In this document: positions 1 to 6,707 of the stretch, piece by piece
Layout of the letters: every line of letters starts with the position of its first letter
How positions within the stretch are numbered: position 1 is the stretch's first letter
DNA from: Pseudomonadota bacterium
Lineage (GTDB): Bacteria > Desulfobacterota > Desulfovibrionia > Desulfovibrionales > Desulfovibrionaceae
Assembly: GCA_023390395.1 (NCBI GenBank)
Contig: JAEWCY010000179.1
Coordinates: forward strand, 1-6,707
DNA: 6,707 bases
Reading direction: 5' to 3'
Translations under genes and position numbers: made by a program
Notes under the pieces: model-generated
Told to the model about the DNA's origin: nothing
What the model saw: only the letters and a program-made list of their open reading frames with translations
Databases searched by the model: none

Positions 1-546
1 GCCGGCCAGGGCGTCGCGGGCCAGGATGGCCTCCTCCTTGGCCCTGCCGCCGCGCAGGCGGTCGGAAAAGTAAAGAAACGCGAAGCTCGCCTCCCTGGGC
101 GCGGCGAAGCGGCCGGCGTTTTCCGCGTACCACCGCCGCAGCCCGGCCTCGTCGGGATCGGCCGCGCCGTCCCGGGTGGCCCAGTCGTGGCGCATGCGCT
201 CGACCAGCCGGCGGCGCACCAGGATGTCCTGACGGTCCAGGCCGGCGGCCAGGGCCTCGCGAAAGGCCACCTCTTCGTCCACCTGGTCGGCGACCAGGCG
301 GCGCAGTTCGGCCGGGCTGGGGGCGCGGTTCCACTGGGCCCGCCACAACCCGGCGAGCTGGCGCAGGTCGTCGTCCGTCACCACGATGCTCCGGGCGGCG
401 TCCCCGGCCGGCTGGGGCCGTTCTCGCAAATCGGCCAGGGCGAAAAGCGCCGCGCCGAGCACGAGGAAATGGACCAGGGGCTCGCGCAGCAGGCGCCGGA
501 ACAGGGACGGGGATTTCCCGGGTGCGGGGGCGCAAGGGGATCGCAT
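1..546 (-). CDS. Membrane-anchored PpiC/parvulin-like peptidyl-prolyl isomerase, N-terminal part (3' end outside window)
   Basis: Reading the minus strand from the ATG at 546 gives 182 open codons running off the left edge, so the C-terminus is missing. The protein starts with a short basic stretch (FRRLLREP, residues 16-23), then one hydrophobic segment (about 24-40, LVHFLVLGAALFALADL), which suggests a single membrane anchor with the rest in the periplasm. Residues 54-120 follow a pattern I know from parvulin-like isomerases annotated near transport genes: a beta strand (SIVVTDDDLRQL), a W-x6-P-x-P-x-E-L segment (RAPSPAELRRLV), then EEVAFREALAAGLDRQDILVRRRL. The parvulin catalytic domain itself would lie beyond the edge, so activity cannot be judged. 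An AAAGGA ribosome binding site lies 4 nt upstream of the ATG. It is 53 bp downstream of the small ORF on the same strand and may share its transcript. Family call is recognition by eye. Confidence 0.72.
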   Translation of the reverse strand, partial: MRSPCAPAPGKSPSLFRRLLREPLVHFLVLGAALFALADLRERPQPAGDAARSIVVTDDDLRQLAGLWRAQWNRAPSPAELRRLVADQVDEEVAFREALAAGLDRQDILVRRRLVERMRHDWATRDGAADPDEAGLRRWYAENAGRFAAPREASFAFLYFSDRLRGGRAKEEAILARDALAG

Positions 547-547
547 G

Positions 548-586
548 CCGTCCTTTCGCCCGGCCGGGGCTTCTTGGCAAGGACGG
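548..586 (-). promoter_or_regulatory. Inverted repeat that would enclose the ribosome binding site of the isomerase gene
   Basis: Positions 548-555 and 579-586 are perfect 8-bp reverse complements (CCGTCCTT / AAGGACGG). The 23-nt loop holds a smaller GCCC/GGGC helix (558-561 with 567-570). In the minus-strand RNA the 3' arm contains the AAAGGA ribosome binding site directly before the ATG at 546, so folding would hide it. This is seen in the sequence; a role in translation control is inference. There is no T-run, so it is not an intrinsic terminator. Confidence 0.4.
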
Positions 587-599
587 GACGCGCGCGGCC

Positions 600-803
600 C
601 TACTCGCGCACGGTGGCGTCCTCGCCGGCCAGGAAGGGCGTGACCCGGCACTGGAAGGAGAAGAAATAGGGGAAGTTCTCCTTGATGTGGTCGAGGTAGT
701 GCAGCCACTGGAGCAGGATGAGCGCGTAGATGCGCCGCAGGTCCGTGCGCAGGTGCTCGACGTCCGGGCGCGGCAGATGGGCGAGGTCGCGGCGGGTGTA
801 CAA
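600..803 (-). CDS. Small conserved-looking hypothetical protein (about 67 aa), non-ATG start
   Basis: A 67-codon frame ending in TAG at 600-602. The C-terminal two thirds has protein-like composition that is not typical of a GC-driven shadow frame: residues about 24-60 run DLRRIYALILLQWLHYLDHIKENFPYFFS, rich in aromatic and aliphatic residues in an amphipathic pattern, followed by a polar tail ending ATVRE. I recall similar short proteins in deltaproteobacteria but know no function. The start is uncertain. The frame is open upstream into the end of glgP, with no in-frame ATG or GTG before the TTG at 803. That TTG has no convincing ribosome binding site; a CTG at 822-824 is the other candidate. 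It lies 80 bp after the glgP stop on the same strand, with no T-tailed hairpin between, so co-transcription with glgP is plausible. No signal peptide or clear membrane segment. Confidence 0.5.
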   Translation of the reverse strand: MYTRRDLAHLPRPDVEHLRTDLRRIYALILLQWLHYLDHIKENFPYFFSFQCRVTPFLAGEDATVRE

Positions 804-883
804 TCGAAGCGGCGCGGGCCGCAGCCTCGCCGCCGCCGAGCGGAGGATATTCCCCGCGCGCCGGCGGCGACGCCGCGCCGTGC

Positions 884-3349
884 CTATTCCAGGGGCCGCA
901 CGCCCCAGATGTCGCGCACGTATTCCATGACGGCCCGGTCGCTGGAGAATTTCCCCATGCCGGCCGTGTTCATGATGGAACGGCGGGTGAAGGCCGGGGC
1001 GTGGGCGTAAAGGCGCGCCGCCTCGGCCTGGGCGTCCACGTAGGAAGCGTAGTCGGCCAGGACCATGAACCAGTCGCCATGGTCGAGCATGCCTTCGGTC
1101 AGGGGGCGGAAGAGTTCGGGCCGGCCGGGCGAGAAGAAGCCCGAGTGGATCATGTCCACGGCGCGCTTGAGCTCGTGGTCGAACTCGTAACGCAGGCGCG
1201 GGTTGTAGCCGCCGGCCCGGTTGGCGGCCACCTCGGCGGCGGACAGGCCGAAGGCGAGGAAGTTCTCCTCGCCCACCTCCTCACGGATCTCGATGTTGGC
1301 CCCGTCCATGGTGCCGATGGTCAGCGCGCCGTTAAGAGCGAACTTCATGTTGCCCGTGCCCGAGGCCTCCATGCCGGCGGTGGAAATCTGCTCGGACAGG
1401 TCGGCGGCCCGGATGAGGCGTTCGGACAGCGCCACGTTGAAATTGGGCAAAAAGACCACGGCCAGGTGTTCGCGCACGTCCCGGTCGGCGTTTATCACCT
1501 CGGCCACGGAAGTGACGAGCTTGATGATGCGCTTGGCCATGTGGTAGCCGGGCGCGCTTTTGCCGCCGAAAAGGATCACCCTGGGGGTCTCGGGCAGGAT
1601 GCCGTGGACCTTGATGCGGTTGTAGAGGGTCACGGCGTGCAGCACGTTGAGCGCCTGGCGCTTGTATTCGTGGATGCGCTTGACCTGGACGTCGAAAAGC
1701 GCGTCGGGCGAGACGCCGAGCTCGCGCAGTTCCGGCATGGCCTCGATGAGGCGCTCCTTGTTGGTCCGGCGCGCGGCCCGCCATTTCTCCTGGAAGGCGG
1801 CGTCGTCGGCCAGGGCGCGCAGCCCGGCCAGCCTGTCCAGGTCCGTGACCCAGCCCGGGCCCACGGCCTCGGTGACGAGCCCGGCCAGGCGGGGGTTGGC
1901 CTGGAGCAGGAAGCGCCGGGGCGAGACGCCGTTGGTCACGTTGACGAACTTCTCCGGCCACAGCTCGTGGAAATCCTTGAACACGTGCTCCTTGAGGATC
2001 TGCGTGTGCAGGGCGGCCACGCCGTTGACCTTGCGGCTGCCGACGATGGCCAGGTGGGCCATGCGCACGTGGCGGTTCCAGCCCTCGCCGATCAGCGACA
2101 GGCGTTCGCGCTTGCGGCAATCGCCGGGATAGCGGTCCGCCACCTCCTCCAGGAAGCGGCGGTTGATCTCGTAGATGATCTCCATGTGCCGGGGCAAAAC
2201 GCGCCCGAGCAGTTCCACCGGCCAGCACTCCAGGGCCTCGGGCAGGACGGTGTGGTTGGTGTAGGCGAACACGCCCGTGCACGCCGTCCAGGCCGCTTCC
2301 CAGTCCATGAGCCGCTCGTCCACGAGCAGGCGCATGAGTTCGGCCACGGCGATGGCCGGGTGGGTCTCGTTGAGGTGGATGACCACCTCGTCCGGCAGGG
2401 CCTCCAGGGAGCCGCCGTCGTTGTCGTGACGGCGCATGATGTCCTGGAGCGTGGCCGAGACCAGGAAATACTGCTGCTTGAGGCGCAGCTCCTTGCCCTC
2501 GGGCGTGTCGTCCTCGGGGTAAAGGACCATGGAGATGTTTTCGCTGAGGGTCTTCTCCCGCAGCGCGCCCACGTAGTCGCTGGCGTTGAAGCGCTTGAGG
2601 TCGAACCCCGTGGTGGCCTTGGCCGCCCACATGCGCATGCTCGTGGTGTAGTGGTTGCCGAAGCCCGGGATGAGAAAGTCGCAGGCCATGGCCCGAACCT
2701 TCCTGGTGTCCACCCAGGCGTGGCGCAGCCGCCCGGTCTCGTCCACGAAGCGCTCGACCCGGCCGCCGAAGCGCACCAGGTAGAAGAAGTGCGGCCGGTC
2801 GAACTGCCACACCGAGCCGAAGCGCATCCAGTTGTCGGCGCGCTCGGCCTGGAAGCCGTCCTCCAGGGACTGCTCGAACAGGCCGTAGTCGTAGCGGATG
2901 CCGTAGCCGTGGCCGGGGATGCGCAGCGCGGCCATGGAATCCATGTAACAGGAGGCCAGCCGCCCCAGGCCCCCGTTGCCGAGCCCCGGCTCGGCCTCCT
3001 TGGCCTCCAGCGCGCCCAGGGTATGGCCGAATTCGCGCAGCACAGTCTCCACGTCCTCGGACAGGCCGCTGGCCAGGATGTTCTGCCTGAGGAACCGCCC
3101 GGGCAGGAACTCCAAGGACAGGTAGTACACCCGCTTGGCCTTCTCGGCCTTGTAGCGCCGCCTGGTGGCCACCCAGTTCTCGGCCAGCCGGTCGCGCACC
3201 GCGGCGGCCAGCCCCTTGTAGAGCCTGTCCTTGTTCACACGCTCGCTGTCCGAGCCGAAAGTGGTCACGATATGGCGCAGGATGCTCTCCCGCAGCGCAG
3301 CGGCGCGGGCCGTGCTGTGGGCGTCGGTATCGGGATGCCGGTCCTTCAT
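884..3349 (-). CDS. glgP: Glycogen/starch/alpha-glucan phosphorylase
   Basis: Encodes an 821-residue cytoplasmic enzyme that phosphorolyses alpha-1,4-glucan ends to glucose 1-phosphate using pyridoxal phosphate (EC 2.4.1.1). Length matches the family (roughly 800-840). Family blocks appear in order: YYLSLEFLPGR (75-85), EPGLGNGGLGRLASCYMDSMA, IPGHGYGIRYDYGLFEQ, HLNETHPAIAVAELMR, YTNHTVLPEALECWP, FVNVTNGVSPRRFL, VQVKRIHEYKRQALN, FGGKSAPGYHMAKRI, and EASGTGNMKFALNGALTIGT with the expected PLP-binding lysine at K669. The C-terminus FSSDRAVMEYVRDIWGV is typical. The ATG at 3349 is fixed by a strong AGGAGGT ribosome binding site at 3356-3362, 6 nt away. The N-terminal block reads EFLPGRF where relatives usually have EFLMGRT or similar; the arginine is kept. 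It is divergent from the lipoprotein gene. No other glycogen gene is in the window, and no clear minus-strand promoter was found. Confidence 0.97.
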   Translation of the reverse strand: MKDRHPDTDAHSTARAAALRESILRHIVTTFGSDSERVNKDRLYKGLAAAVRDRLAENWVATRRRYKAEKAKRVYYLSLEFLPGRFLRQNILASGLSEDVETVLREFGHTLGALEAKEAEPGLGNGGLGRLASCYMDSMAALRIPGHGYGIRYDYGLFEQSLEDGFQAERADNWMRFGSVWQFDRPHFFYLVRFGGRVERFVDETGRLRHAWVDTRKVRAMACDFLIPGFGNHYTTSMRMWAAKATTGFDLKRFNASDYVGALREKTLSENISMVLYPEDDTPEGKELRLKQQYFLVSATLQDIMRRHDNDGGSLEALPDEVVIHLNETHPAIAVAELMRLLVDERLMDWEAAWTACTGVFAYTNHTVLPEALECWPVELLGRVLPRHMEIIYEINRRFLEEVADRYPGDCRKRERLSLIGEGWNRHVRMAHLAIVGSRKVNGVAALHTQILKEHVFKDFHELWPEKFVNVTNGVSPRRFLLQANPRLAGLVTEAVGPGWVTDLDRLAGLRALADDAAFQEKWRAARRTNKERLIEAMPELRELGVSPDALFDVQVKRIHEYKRQALNVLHAVTLYNRIKVHGILPETPRVILFGGKSAPGYHMAKRIIKLVTSVAEVINADRDVREHLAVVFLPNFNVALSERLIRAADLSEQISTAGMEASGTGNMKFALNGALTIGTMDGANIEIREEVGEENFLAFGLSAAEVAANRAGGYNPRLRYEFDHELKRAVDMIHSGFFSPGRPELFRPLTEGMLDHGDWFMVLADYASYVDAQAEAARLYAHAPAFTRRSIMNTAGMGKFSSDRAVMEYVRDIWGVRPLE

Positions 3350-3478
3350 GGCGAAACCTCCTCTCTAGCGCGGAAAGCGCCGGACGAGGCAGCCTAGGCG
3401 ACCCGGGGCACCGCTTCGTGCCGGAACGGTTATGGTTGTGTTGTAACGGACGGACGCCACGGGCCGGCCATCTTCGAT

Positions 3479-3507
3479 TTGACCGGCCCTGCCCCATGGG
3501 TCATAAG
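3479..3507 (+). promoter_or_regulatory. Sigma70-type promoter for the SGNH lipoprotein gene
   Basis: TTGACC at 3479-3484 matches the -35 consensus in 5 of 6 bases. After a 17-bp spacer, CATAAG at 3502-3507 matches the -10 consensus in 4 of 6. It lies in the 242-bp divergent spacer and points at the gene starting at 3592, which would leave a 5' leader of about 78 nt. An 8-bp palindrome CCCATGGG sits inside the spacer (3493-3500). Predicted from sequence only. Confidence 0.5.
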
Positions 3508-3591
3508 CGTCGCCAGGAACATCGGGCATGGCGTCGCAGCGGCGGCCCCTCGGCCGCCCGGCCATGCCCAGGTCATCGTCGGAGTTGCTTC

Positions 3592-4710
<1,119 letters not shown>

Positions 4711-4732
4711 CGTATCTTCGAGGAGGTTTCCC

Positions 4733-5596
4733 ATGGCGACGCAAATCGGATTTCTGGGCCTTGGCATCATGGGCGCGGCCATGTCGCGCAACTGTCTGCG
4801 GGCCGGCCACGAGGTCATGGCCTGGAACCGCTCGCCCGGGCCGGCGCAGGCGCTGGCCGAGGCCGGGGCCAAAATCGCGGCCACACCGGCCGAGGCGGCC
4901 GCCTTCGGCGAGACGACCATCTGCATGCTGACCGGTCCCGAAGCCTGCCAGGCCGTGCTCTTCGGCCCGGACGGCGCGGCGAAGGGCCTGGGCCCGGGCA
5001 AGACCCTGGTCAACATGAGCACCATTTCCCCGGCCTATGCCCGGGAGGCGGCGGCCGGCGTTCGGGCCACGGGCGCGGACTACGTGGACGCCCCGGTCTC
5101 GGGCTCGAAGAAGCCGGCCGAGGAAGGCACGCTGGTCATCCTGGCCGGCGGCGACGAGGCGGCCATCGCCGCCGTGGAGCCGGTGCTGCTCGCCATGGGC
5201 AAGCAGGTGGCCCGGTGCGGCGGGGTAGGCATGGGCTCGACCATGAAGATCACGGTCAACGTGCTGCTCGGGGCCATGGTGGCCTCCCTGGCCGAGACCC
5301 TGCGCCTGGGCGAGGCCCTGGGGCTTTCGCGGGAGGCGCTCCTCGACGTGGTCCTGGCCGGCTCCATGTCCAACGCGCTTTTCCGCCTGAAGGACCCCAT
5401 GTTCCGGTCCGACGCCTATCCGCCGCAGTTTCCGGCCAAGCACATGGCCAAGGACCTGCGCTTCGCCGTGGAGGCGGCGGCCGGGGCCGGCGCGGCCGTG
5501 CCGACGCTCGGCGTGCTGGAGCCGCTTTACCGCAAGCTGGTGGAGTCGGGGTTCGGCGAGGAGGACTTCGCCGCCGTCATCAAGGCCATGGCCTGA
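4733..5596 (+). CDS. NAD(P)-dependent beta-hydroxyacid dehydrogenase family reductase (succinic semialdehyde/glyoxylate reductase-like)
   Basis: A 287-residue soluble enzyme of the 3-hydroxyisobutyrate/beta-hydroxyacid dehydrogenase family, with usual length. The N-terminal Rossmann motif is IGFLGLGIMG (residues 5-14; G8, G10, G13). N32-R33 at the end of the second strand is the pattern linked to NADP(H) preference. The substrate-binding block is DAPVSGSKKPAEEGTL (119-133), and the catalytic lysine of the family fits K172 in MKITVN. FPAKHMAKDL (233-242) and the C-terminal EEDFAAVIKAM closely resemble Geobacter gamma-hydroxybutyrate dehydrogenase/succinic semialdehyde reductases, as I recall them. 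The likely reaction is reduction of succinic semialdehyde and/or glyoxylate; tartronate semialdehyde or hydroxyisobutyrate remain possible. A strong AGGAGGT site at 4721-4727 fixes the start. It lies 22 bp after the lipoprotein stop and is probably co-transcribed, without an obvious functional link. Confidence 0.9.
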   Translation: MATQIGFLGLGIMGAAMSRNCLRAGHEVMAWNRSPGPAQALAEAGAKIAATPAEAAAFGETTICMLTGPEACQAVLFGPDGAAKGLGPGKTLVNMSTISPAYAREAAAGVRATGADYVDAPVSGSKKPAEEGTLVILAGGDEAAIAAVEPVLLAMGKQVARCGGVGMGSTMKITVNVLLGAMVASLAETLRLGEALGLSREALLDVVLAGSMSNALFRLKDPMFRSDAYPPQFPAKHMAKDLRFAVEAAAGAGAAVPTLGVLEPLYRKLVESGFGEEDFAAVIKAMA

Positions 5597-5644
5597 GCGG
5601 ACCGCCCTTGACGCAAAGCCGGCCCATGGGCTAGGAGTCTCTCC

Positions 5645-5743
5645 ATGAACACCCGTTTCGCCGCCACGCGCATCCTTTTCACCGGCTCGTATTATTATTA
5701 CGGCCTTCGCGCTCGCGGCACGGCGGGTGGCGCGGCCGAGTAA
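5645..5743 (+). CDS. Tyrosine-rich leader peptide (32 aa) of a transcription attenuator
   Basis: A 32-codon ORF with ATG at 5645 and TAA at 5741-5743, preceded by AGGAG at 5633-5637 with 7-nt spacing. The peptide reads MNTRFAATRILFTGS, then four Tyr (residues 16-19), then GLRARGTAGGAAE. The Tyr codons are TAT TAT TAT TAC (5690-5701), an AT-rich island in very GC-rich DNA. The three larger plus-strand genes in this window use TAC 9 times and TAT twice. There are also Phe codons at residues 5 and 12. The run lies just before RNA that can form alternative helices and a terminator, and upstream of an aromatic-biosynthesis gene. By analogy with pheL and trpL, the peptide would have no function itself; the ribosome's progress through the Tyr codons would report the supply of charged tRNA-Tyr. 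Not experimentally known to me. Confidence 0.85.
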   Translation: MNTRFAATRILFTGSYYYYGLRARGTAGGAAE

Positions 5744-5802
5744 GGGCCGCAACCACAACACCGCCGACAGGGGCCGCGGGCGAATGCCCGGCGGCCCTTT
5801 TT
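5690..5802 (+). promoter_or_regulatory. Tyr-responsive attenuator region with mutually exclusive RNA helices
   Basis: Three overlapping pairings can be drawn. (a) Helix 1:2: 5701-5705 with 5734-5738 plus 5709-5712 with 5730-5733, 9 bp with a 3-nt bulge; it begins at the last base of the Tyr run. (b) Antiterminator: 5710-5719 with 5773-5782, 10 contiguous bp with one G-U. It uses bases of helix 1:2 and also the 5' arm of the terminator. A small GCGGCC/GGCCGC hairpin (5732-5737 with 5745-5750) can nest inside it. (c) Terminator: 5771-5781 with 5786-5797. A ribosome stalled on the Tyr codons would cover about 5701-5705, break (a) and free 5710-5719 for (b), letting transcription reach the ADH synthase gene. 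Free passage to the stop codon favours (c). Pairings are seen in the sequence; the switching is inference. Confidence 0.75.
5771..5802 (+). terminator. Intrinsic terminator (attenuator) upstream of the ADH synthase gene
   Basis: GGGCCGC (5771-5777) and GGGC (5778-5781) pair with GCCC (5786-5789) and GCGGCCC (5791-5797), giving 11 G-C pairs with one bulged G at 5790 and a GAAT loop. Five T follow directly (5798-5802). It lies 27 nt after the leader-peptide stop and 57 nt before the downstream ATG on the same strand, so it would cut transcription before the structural gene unless prevented. Confidence 0.92.
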
Positions 5803-5859
5803 CATGCAAAGCCGACCGGGGACCCGGGCTCCTTCGCGAAACCCGCAAGGAGAACGACC

Positions 5860-6660
5860 ATGACCATCGGCAAATCCATCCGCCTCGAACGCATCGTCAA
5901 CCGCGACACCGGCCGCACCATCATCGTACCGCTCGACCACGGCGTCTCCGTTGGCCCCATCGCGGGCATTGAGGACATGCGCGAAACCGTCACGGGCATC
6001 GTATCCGGTGGGGCCAACGCCGTGCTCATGCACAAGGGCGTCGTGCGCTGCGGCCACCGGGCGCGCGGTCGCGACGTGGGGCTTATCATCCACCTTTCCG
6101 CCAGCACCAGCCTCTCGCCCTTCCCCAACGCCAAGACCCTCGTCTGCACGGTGGAGGAAGCCGTGCGCCTGGGGGCCGACGCCGTGTCCGTGCACGTCAA
6201 CCTCGGCGACGAGACCGAGGCCAAGATGCTCGACGACCTGGGGCTCGTGACCGAGGCCGCGGTCTCCTGGGGCATGCCGGTCCTGGCCATGATGTACGCG
6301 CGCGGCCCCAAGGTCAAAAACGAGTTCGACGCCGATGTCGTGGCCCACTGCGCGCGCGTGGGCAACGAACTCGGCGCGGACATCGTCAAGGTGCCCTACA
6401 CCGGCGACCCGGACAGCTTCGCCAAGGTCGTGGCCGGCTGCTGCGTGCCGGTGGTCATCGCCGGCGGGCCGAAGATCGATTCCCGGCGCGGGCTTTTGGA
6501 AATGATCAGCAACAGCGTCCTGGCCGGCGGCGCGGGCCTGTCCGTCGGGCGCAACATCTTCCAGGACCCCGAGCCCGCGAAACTCTTGCAGGCGGTCACG
6601 GCCATCGTCCACGAAAACGCCGGCGTCGATGCGGCCATGGAGCTGCTCTCGAAAAAGTAG
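5860..6660 (+). CDS. 2-amino-3,7-dideoxy-D-threo-hept-6-ulosonate (ADH) synthase, DhnA/class I aldolase family
   Basis: A 266-residue TIM-barrel enzyme closely resembling Methanocaldococcus MJ0400 along its whole length. It catalyses the first step of the alternative route to 3-dehydroquinate, condensing aspartate semialdehyde with a 6-deoxy-5-ketofructose-1-phosphate unit (EC 2.2.1.10). Visible blocks: LERIVNRDTGRTIIVPLDHG with D26-H27, VLMHKGVVRCGHR (55-67), LIIHLSASTSLSP, AMMYARG with Y146 (probable acid/base), DIVKVPYTGD with K177 (probable Schiff-base lysine), and phosphate-binding GGPK (202-205) and VGRNIF (229-234). The close paralogues, class I fructose-bisphosphate aldolase and LsrF, are less likely because of the RCGHR...DVGLIIHLS block. 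AAGGAG at 5847-5852 with 7-nt spacing supports ATG 5860. It follows the Tyr-rich leader and attenuator, which fits aromatic amino acid synthesis. The remaining 47 bp after the stop show no gene start. Confidence 0.93.
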   Translation: MTIGKSIRLERIVNRDTGRTIIVPLDHGVSVGPIAGIEDMRETVTGIVSGGANAVLMHKGVVRCGHRARGRDVGLIIHLSASTSLSPFPNAKTLVCTVEEAVRLGADAVSVHVNLGDETEAKMLDDLGLVTEAAVSWGMPVLAMMYARGPKVKNEFDADVVAHCARVGNELGADIVKVPYTGDPDSFAKVVAGCCVPVVIAGGPKIDSRRGLLEMISNSVLAGGAGLSVGRNIFQDPEPAKLLQAVTAIVHENAGVDAAMELLSKK

Positions 6661-6707
6661 CTGGGTCGCTTGCCCCCGGGCGCGCGGGACGGGCGCATCC
6701 GGCCGCG

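Noticed and set aside
804..883. GC-rich inverted repeats after the glgP stop as an intrinsic terminator
   Set aside because: Short GCGGC/GCCGC hairpins can be drawn, but no T-run follows on the minus strand, so no terminator is supported.
1001..3397. A 798-codon open frame on the plus strand opposite glgP
   Set aside because: It is exactly antisense to a clear glgP, and its translation is dominated by G, V, A, H, D and Q as expected for the mirror of a GC-rich gene. It has no recognisable motif. Stop codons are simply rare at this GC content.
3407..3424. Possible sigma54 promoter for glgP on the minus strand, overlapping a small inverted repeat (GGCAC/GTGCC)
   Set aside because: The GGCACG element is followed by GC with 11 instead of 10 intervening bases, and the TTGC part is poor. 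Sigma54 promoters are strict about this spacing.
1332..3497. A 721-codon open frame on the minus strand in another frame of glgP
   Set aside because: Arg/Pro/Gly/Ala-rich shadow of the glgP frame with no domain signature; glgP has the ribosome binding site and all family motifs.
3418..3591. A 58-residue upstream extension of the lipoprotein frame (GTG 3418 or ATG 3496)
   Set aside because: It would bury the signal peptide and lipobox inside the protein and would place the predicted promoter within the coding region. The ATG at 3592 has a GGAG site and a typical lipoprotein N-terminus.
5597..5859. T-box or metabolite riboswitch as the explanation of the terminator upstream of ADH synthase
   Set aside because: There is no T-box consensus or known aptamer that I can recognise. 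A translated Tyr-rich leader with a good ribosome binding site explains the region more simply.
5698..6612. A 304-codon minus-strand open frame opposite the ADH synthase gene and attenuator
   Set aside because: His/Asp/Gly/Ala-rich antisense shadow of a gene matching ADH synthase throughout.

Overview
The window is very GC-rich, apparently chromosomal DNA. It most resembles a Desulfovibrio/Solidesulfovibrio-type deltaproteobacterium. This is inferred from base composition, strong AGGAGG-type ribosome binding sites, a Geobacter-like succinic semialdehyde/glyoxylate reductase, and an archaeal-type 2-amino-3,7-dideoxy-D-threo-hept-6-ulosonate (ADH) synthase. The ADH route to aromatic amino acids is known in Desulfovibrio and Archaea. 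No mobile element, CRISPR array, tRNA or rRNA was seen.

Left part, minus strand (1-3349). From right to left it carries glgP (glycogen/alpha-glucan phosphorylase, complete), a small hypothetical gene of about 67 codons with a non-ATG start, and the 5' part of a membrane-anchored peptidyl-prolyl isomerase-like gene that leaves the window at position 1. The ribosome binding site of that last gene lies in one arm of a perfect 8-bp inverted repeat.

Middle, plus strand (3350-5596). A 242-bp divergent spacer carries a good sigma70-type promoter reading rightward. It leads into a lipoprotein with a long Pro/Ala/Lys/Glu-rich linker and a C-terminal DUF459-like SGNH hydrolase domain. After 22 bp comes a beta-hydroxyacid dehydrogenase family reductase, probably in the same transcript.

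Right part, plus strand (5597-6707). This is the most interesting stretch. A 32-residue leader peptide with its own ribosome binding site contains four consecutive tyrosine codons. It is followed by mutually exclusive RNA helices and a textbook intrinsic terminator, then the ADH synthase gene. The arrangement fits ribosome-mediated transcription attenuation that senses charged tRNA-Tyr and controls entry into aromatic amino acid synthesis. The alternative pairings were found by eye: a 1:2 helix at 5701-5713/5729-5738, an antiterminator at 5710-5719/5773-5782, and a terminator at 5771-5797. Genes of the same pathway probably follow beyond the right edge, but none is visible.
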